A stretch of DNA of 6,119 nucleotides from an uncultured Leucobacter sp. Its GTDB lineage: Bacteria; Actinomycetota; Actinomycetes; Actinomycetales; Microbacteriaceae. Position numbers and translations under genes: made by a program. Shown in pieces: positions 6,101-6,119 of the stretch. The notes below the pieces were generated by a model. It worked only from the letters and a program-made list of their open reading frames with translations, had not been told where the DNA came from and ran no database searches. The stretch covers positions 1 through 6,119 of the forward strand of contig CALMSE010000117.1 in assembly GCA_937872275.1 (NCBI GenBank), written 5' to 3'. Each line of letters starts with the position of its first letter. The stretch's first letter is position 1.

Positions 6101-6119
6101 GCCGAACGCTACGCGTTCG
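6101..6119. repeat. 19-base hairpin repeat, copy 2 (at the window end)
   Basis: Identical in all 19 bases to 6019-6037 and in the same orientation. The window ends at its last base, so whether the identity continues cannot be seen. The 82-base offset is not a multiple of three, which argues against a coding repeat. Confidence 0.75.

Larger units (their letters stand above)
5896..6119. other. Non-coding, inverted-repeat-rich region downstream of the regulator
   Basis: I find no convincing gene here; the open frames look like overruns or shadows of the regulator gene. The region holds several hairpin-forming sequences (5913-5934, 5955-5976, 6068-6088), four copies of the six-base palindrome GGCGCC (5989, 6005, 6016, 6071), and two copies of a 19-base repeat. 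Confidence 0.6.

Noticed and set aside
6019..6119. CRISPR array made from the repeated 19-mer
   Set aside because: There are only two copies visible, the repeat is shorter than usual, the 63-base gap is longer than usual spacers and contains its own perfect hairpin, and no cas gene is present.

Overview
The window is very GC-rich (roughly 70% by eye). The real reading frames have G or C at almost every third codon position. With the gene content (a MalT/LAL-type LuxR regulator beside a giant secreted repeat protein with DUF7507-like and CshA-like modules), this points to a high-GC Gram-positive actinobacterium, possibly a member of the Microbacteriaceae such as a Leucobacter relative. The taxon is an inference; no RNA gene or marker gene is present.

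There are two real genes, transcribed divergently. The left half (1-2948, minus strand) is the first 982 codons of a large secreted surface protein whose C-terminus lies beyond the left edge. Its order is: GTG start, signal peptide, Pro/Gly/Glu-rich linker, two tandem copies of a four-cysteine beta-rich domain of about 168 residues that I do not recognise, a bacterial L-type (legume-lectin-like) domain, a DUF7507/DUF11-like repeat, and a CshA-type fibril repeat cut by the edge. This is the layout of a stalked, sugar-binding adhesin.

Between the genes is a 253-base divergent promoter region (2949-3201). It holds good ribosome binding sites for both genes, a small palindrome, and a 12-bp perfect GC palindrome just before the regulator's ribosome binding site. 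The right half (3202-5895, plus strand) is a complete 897-residue LAL-family LuxR regulator with an N-terminal STAND-type ATPase and a C-terminal GerE helix-turn-helix. The divergent layout suggests, but does not prove, that this regulator controls the adhesin gene.

The last 224 bases (5896-6119) are non-coding and dense in inverted repeats. They include two exact copies of a 19-base hairpin-forming repeat, and the window ends on the last base of the second copy.

I see no CRISPR array, RNA gene, transposase or prophage gene. The least explained items are the duplicated four-cysteine domain and the paired hairpin repeat.
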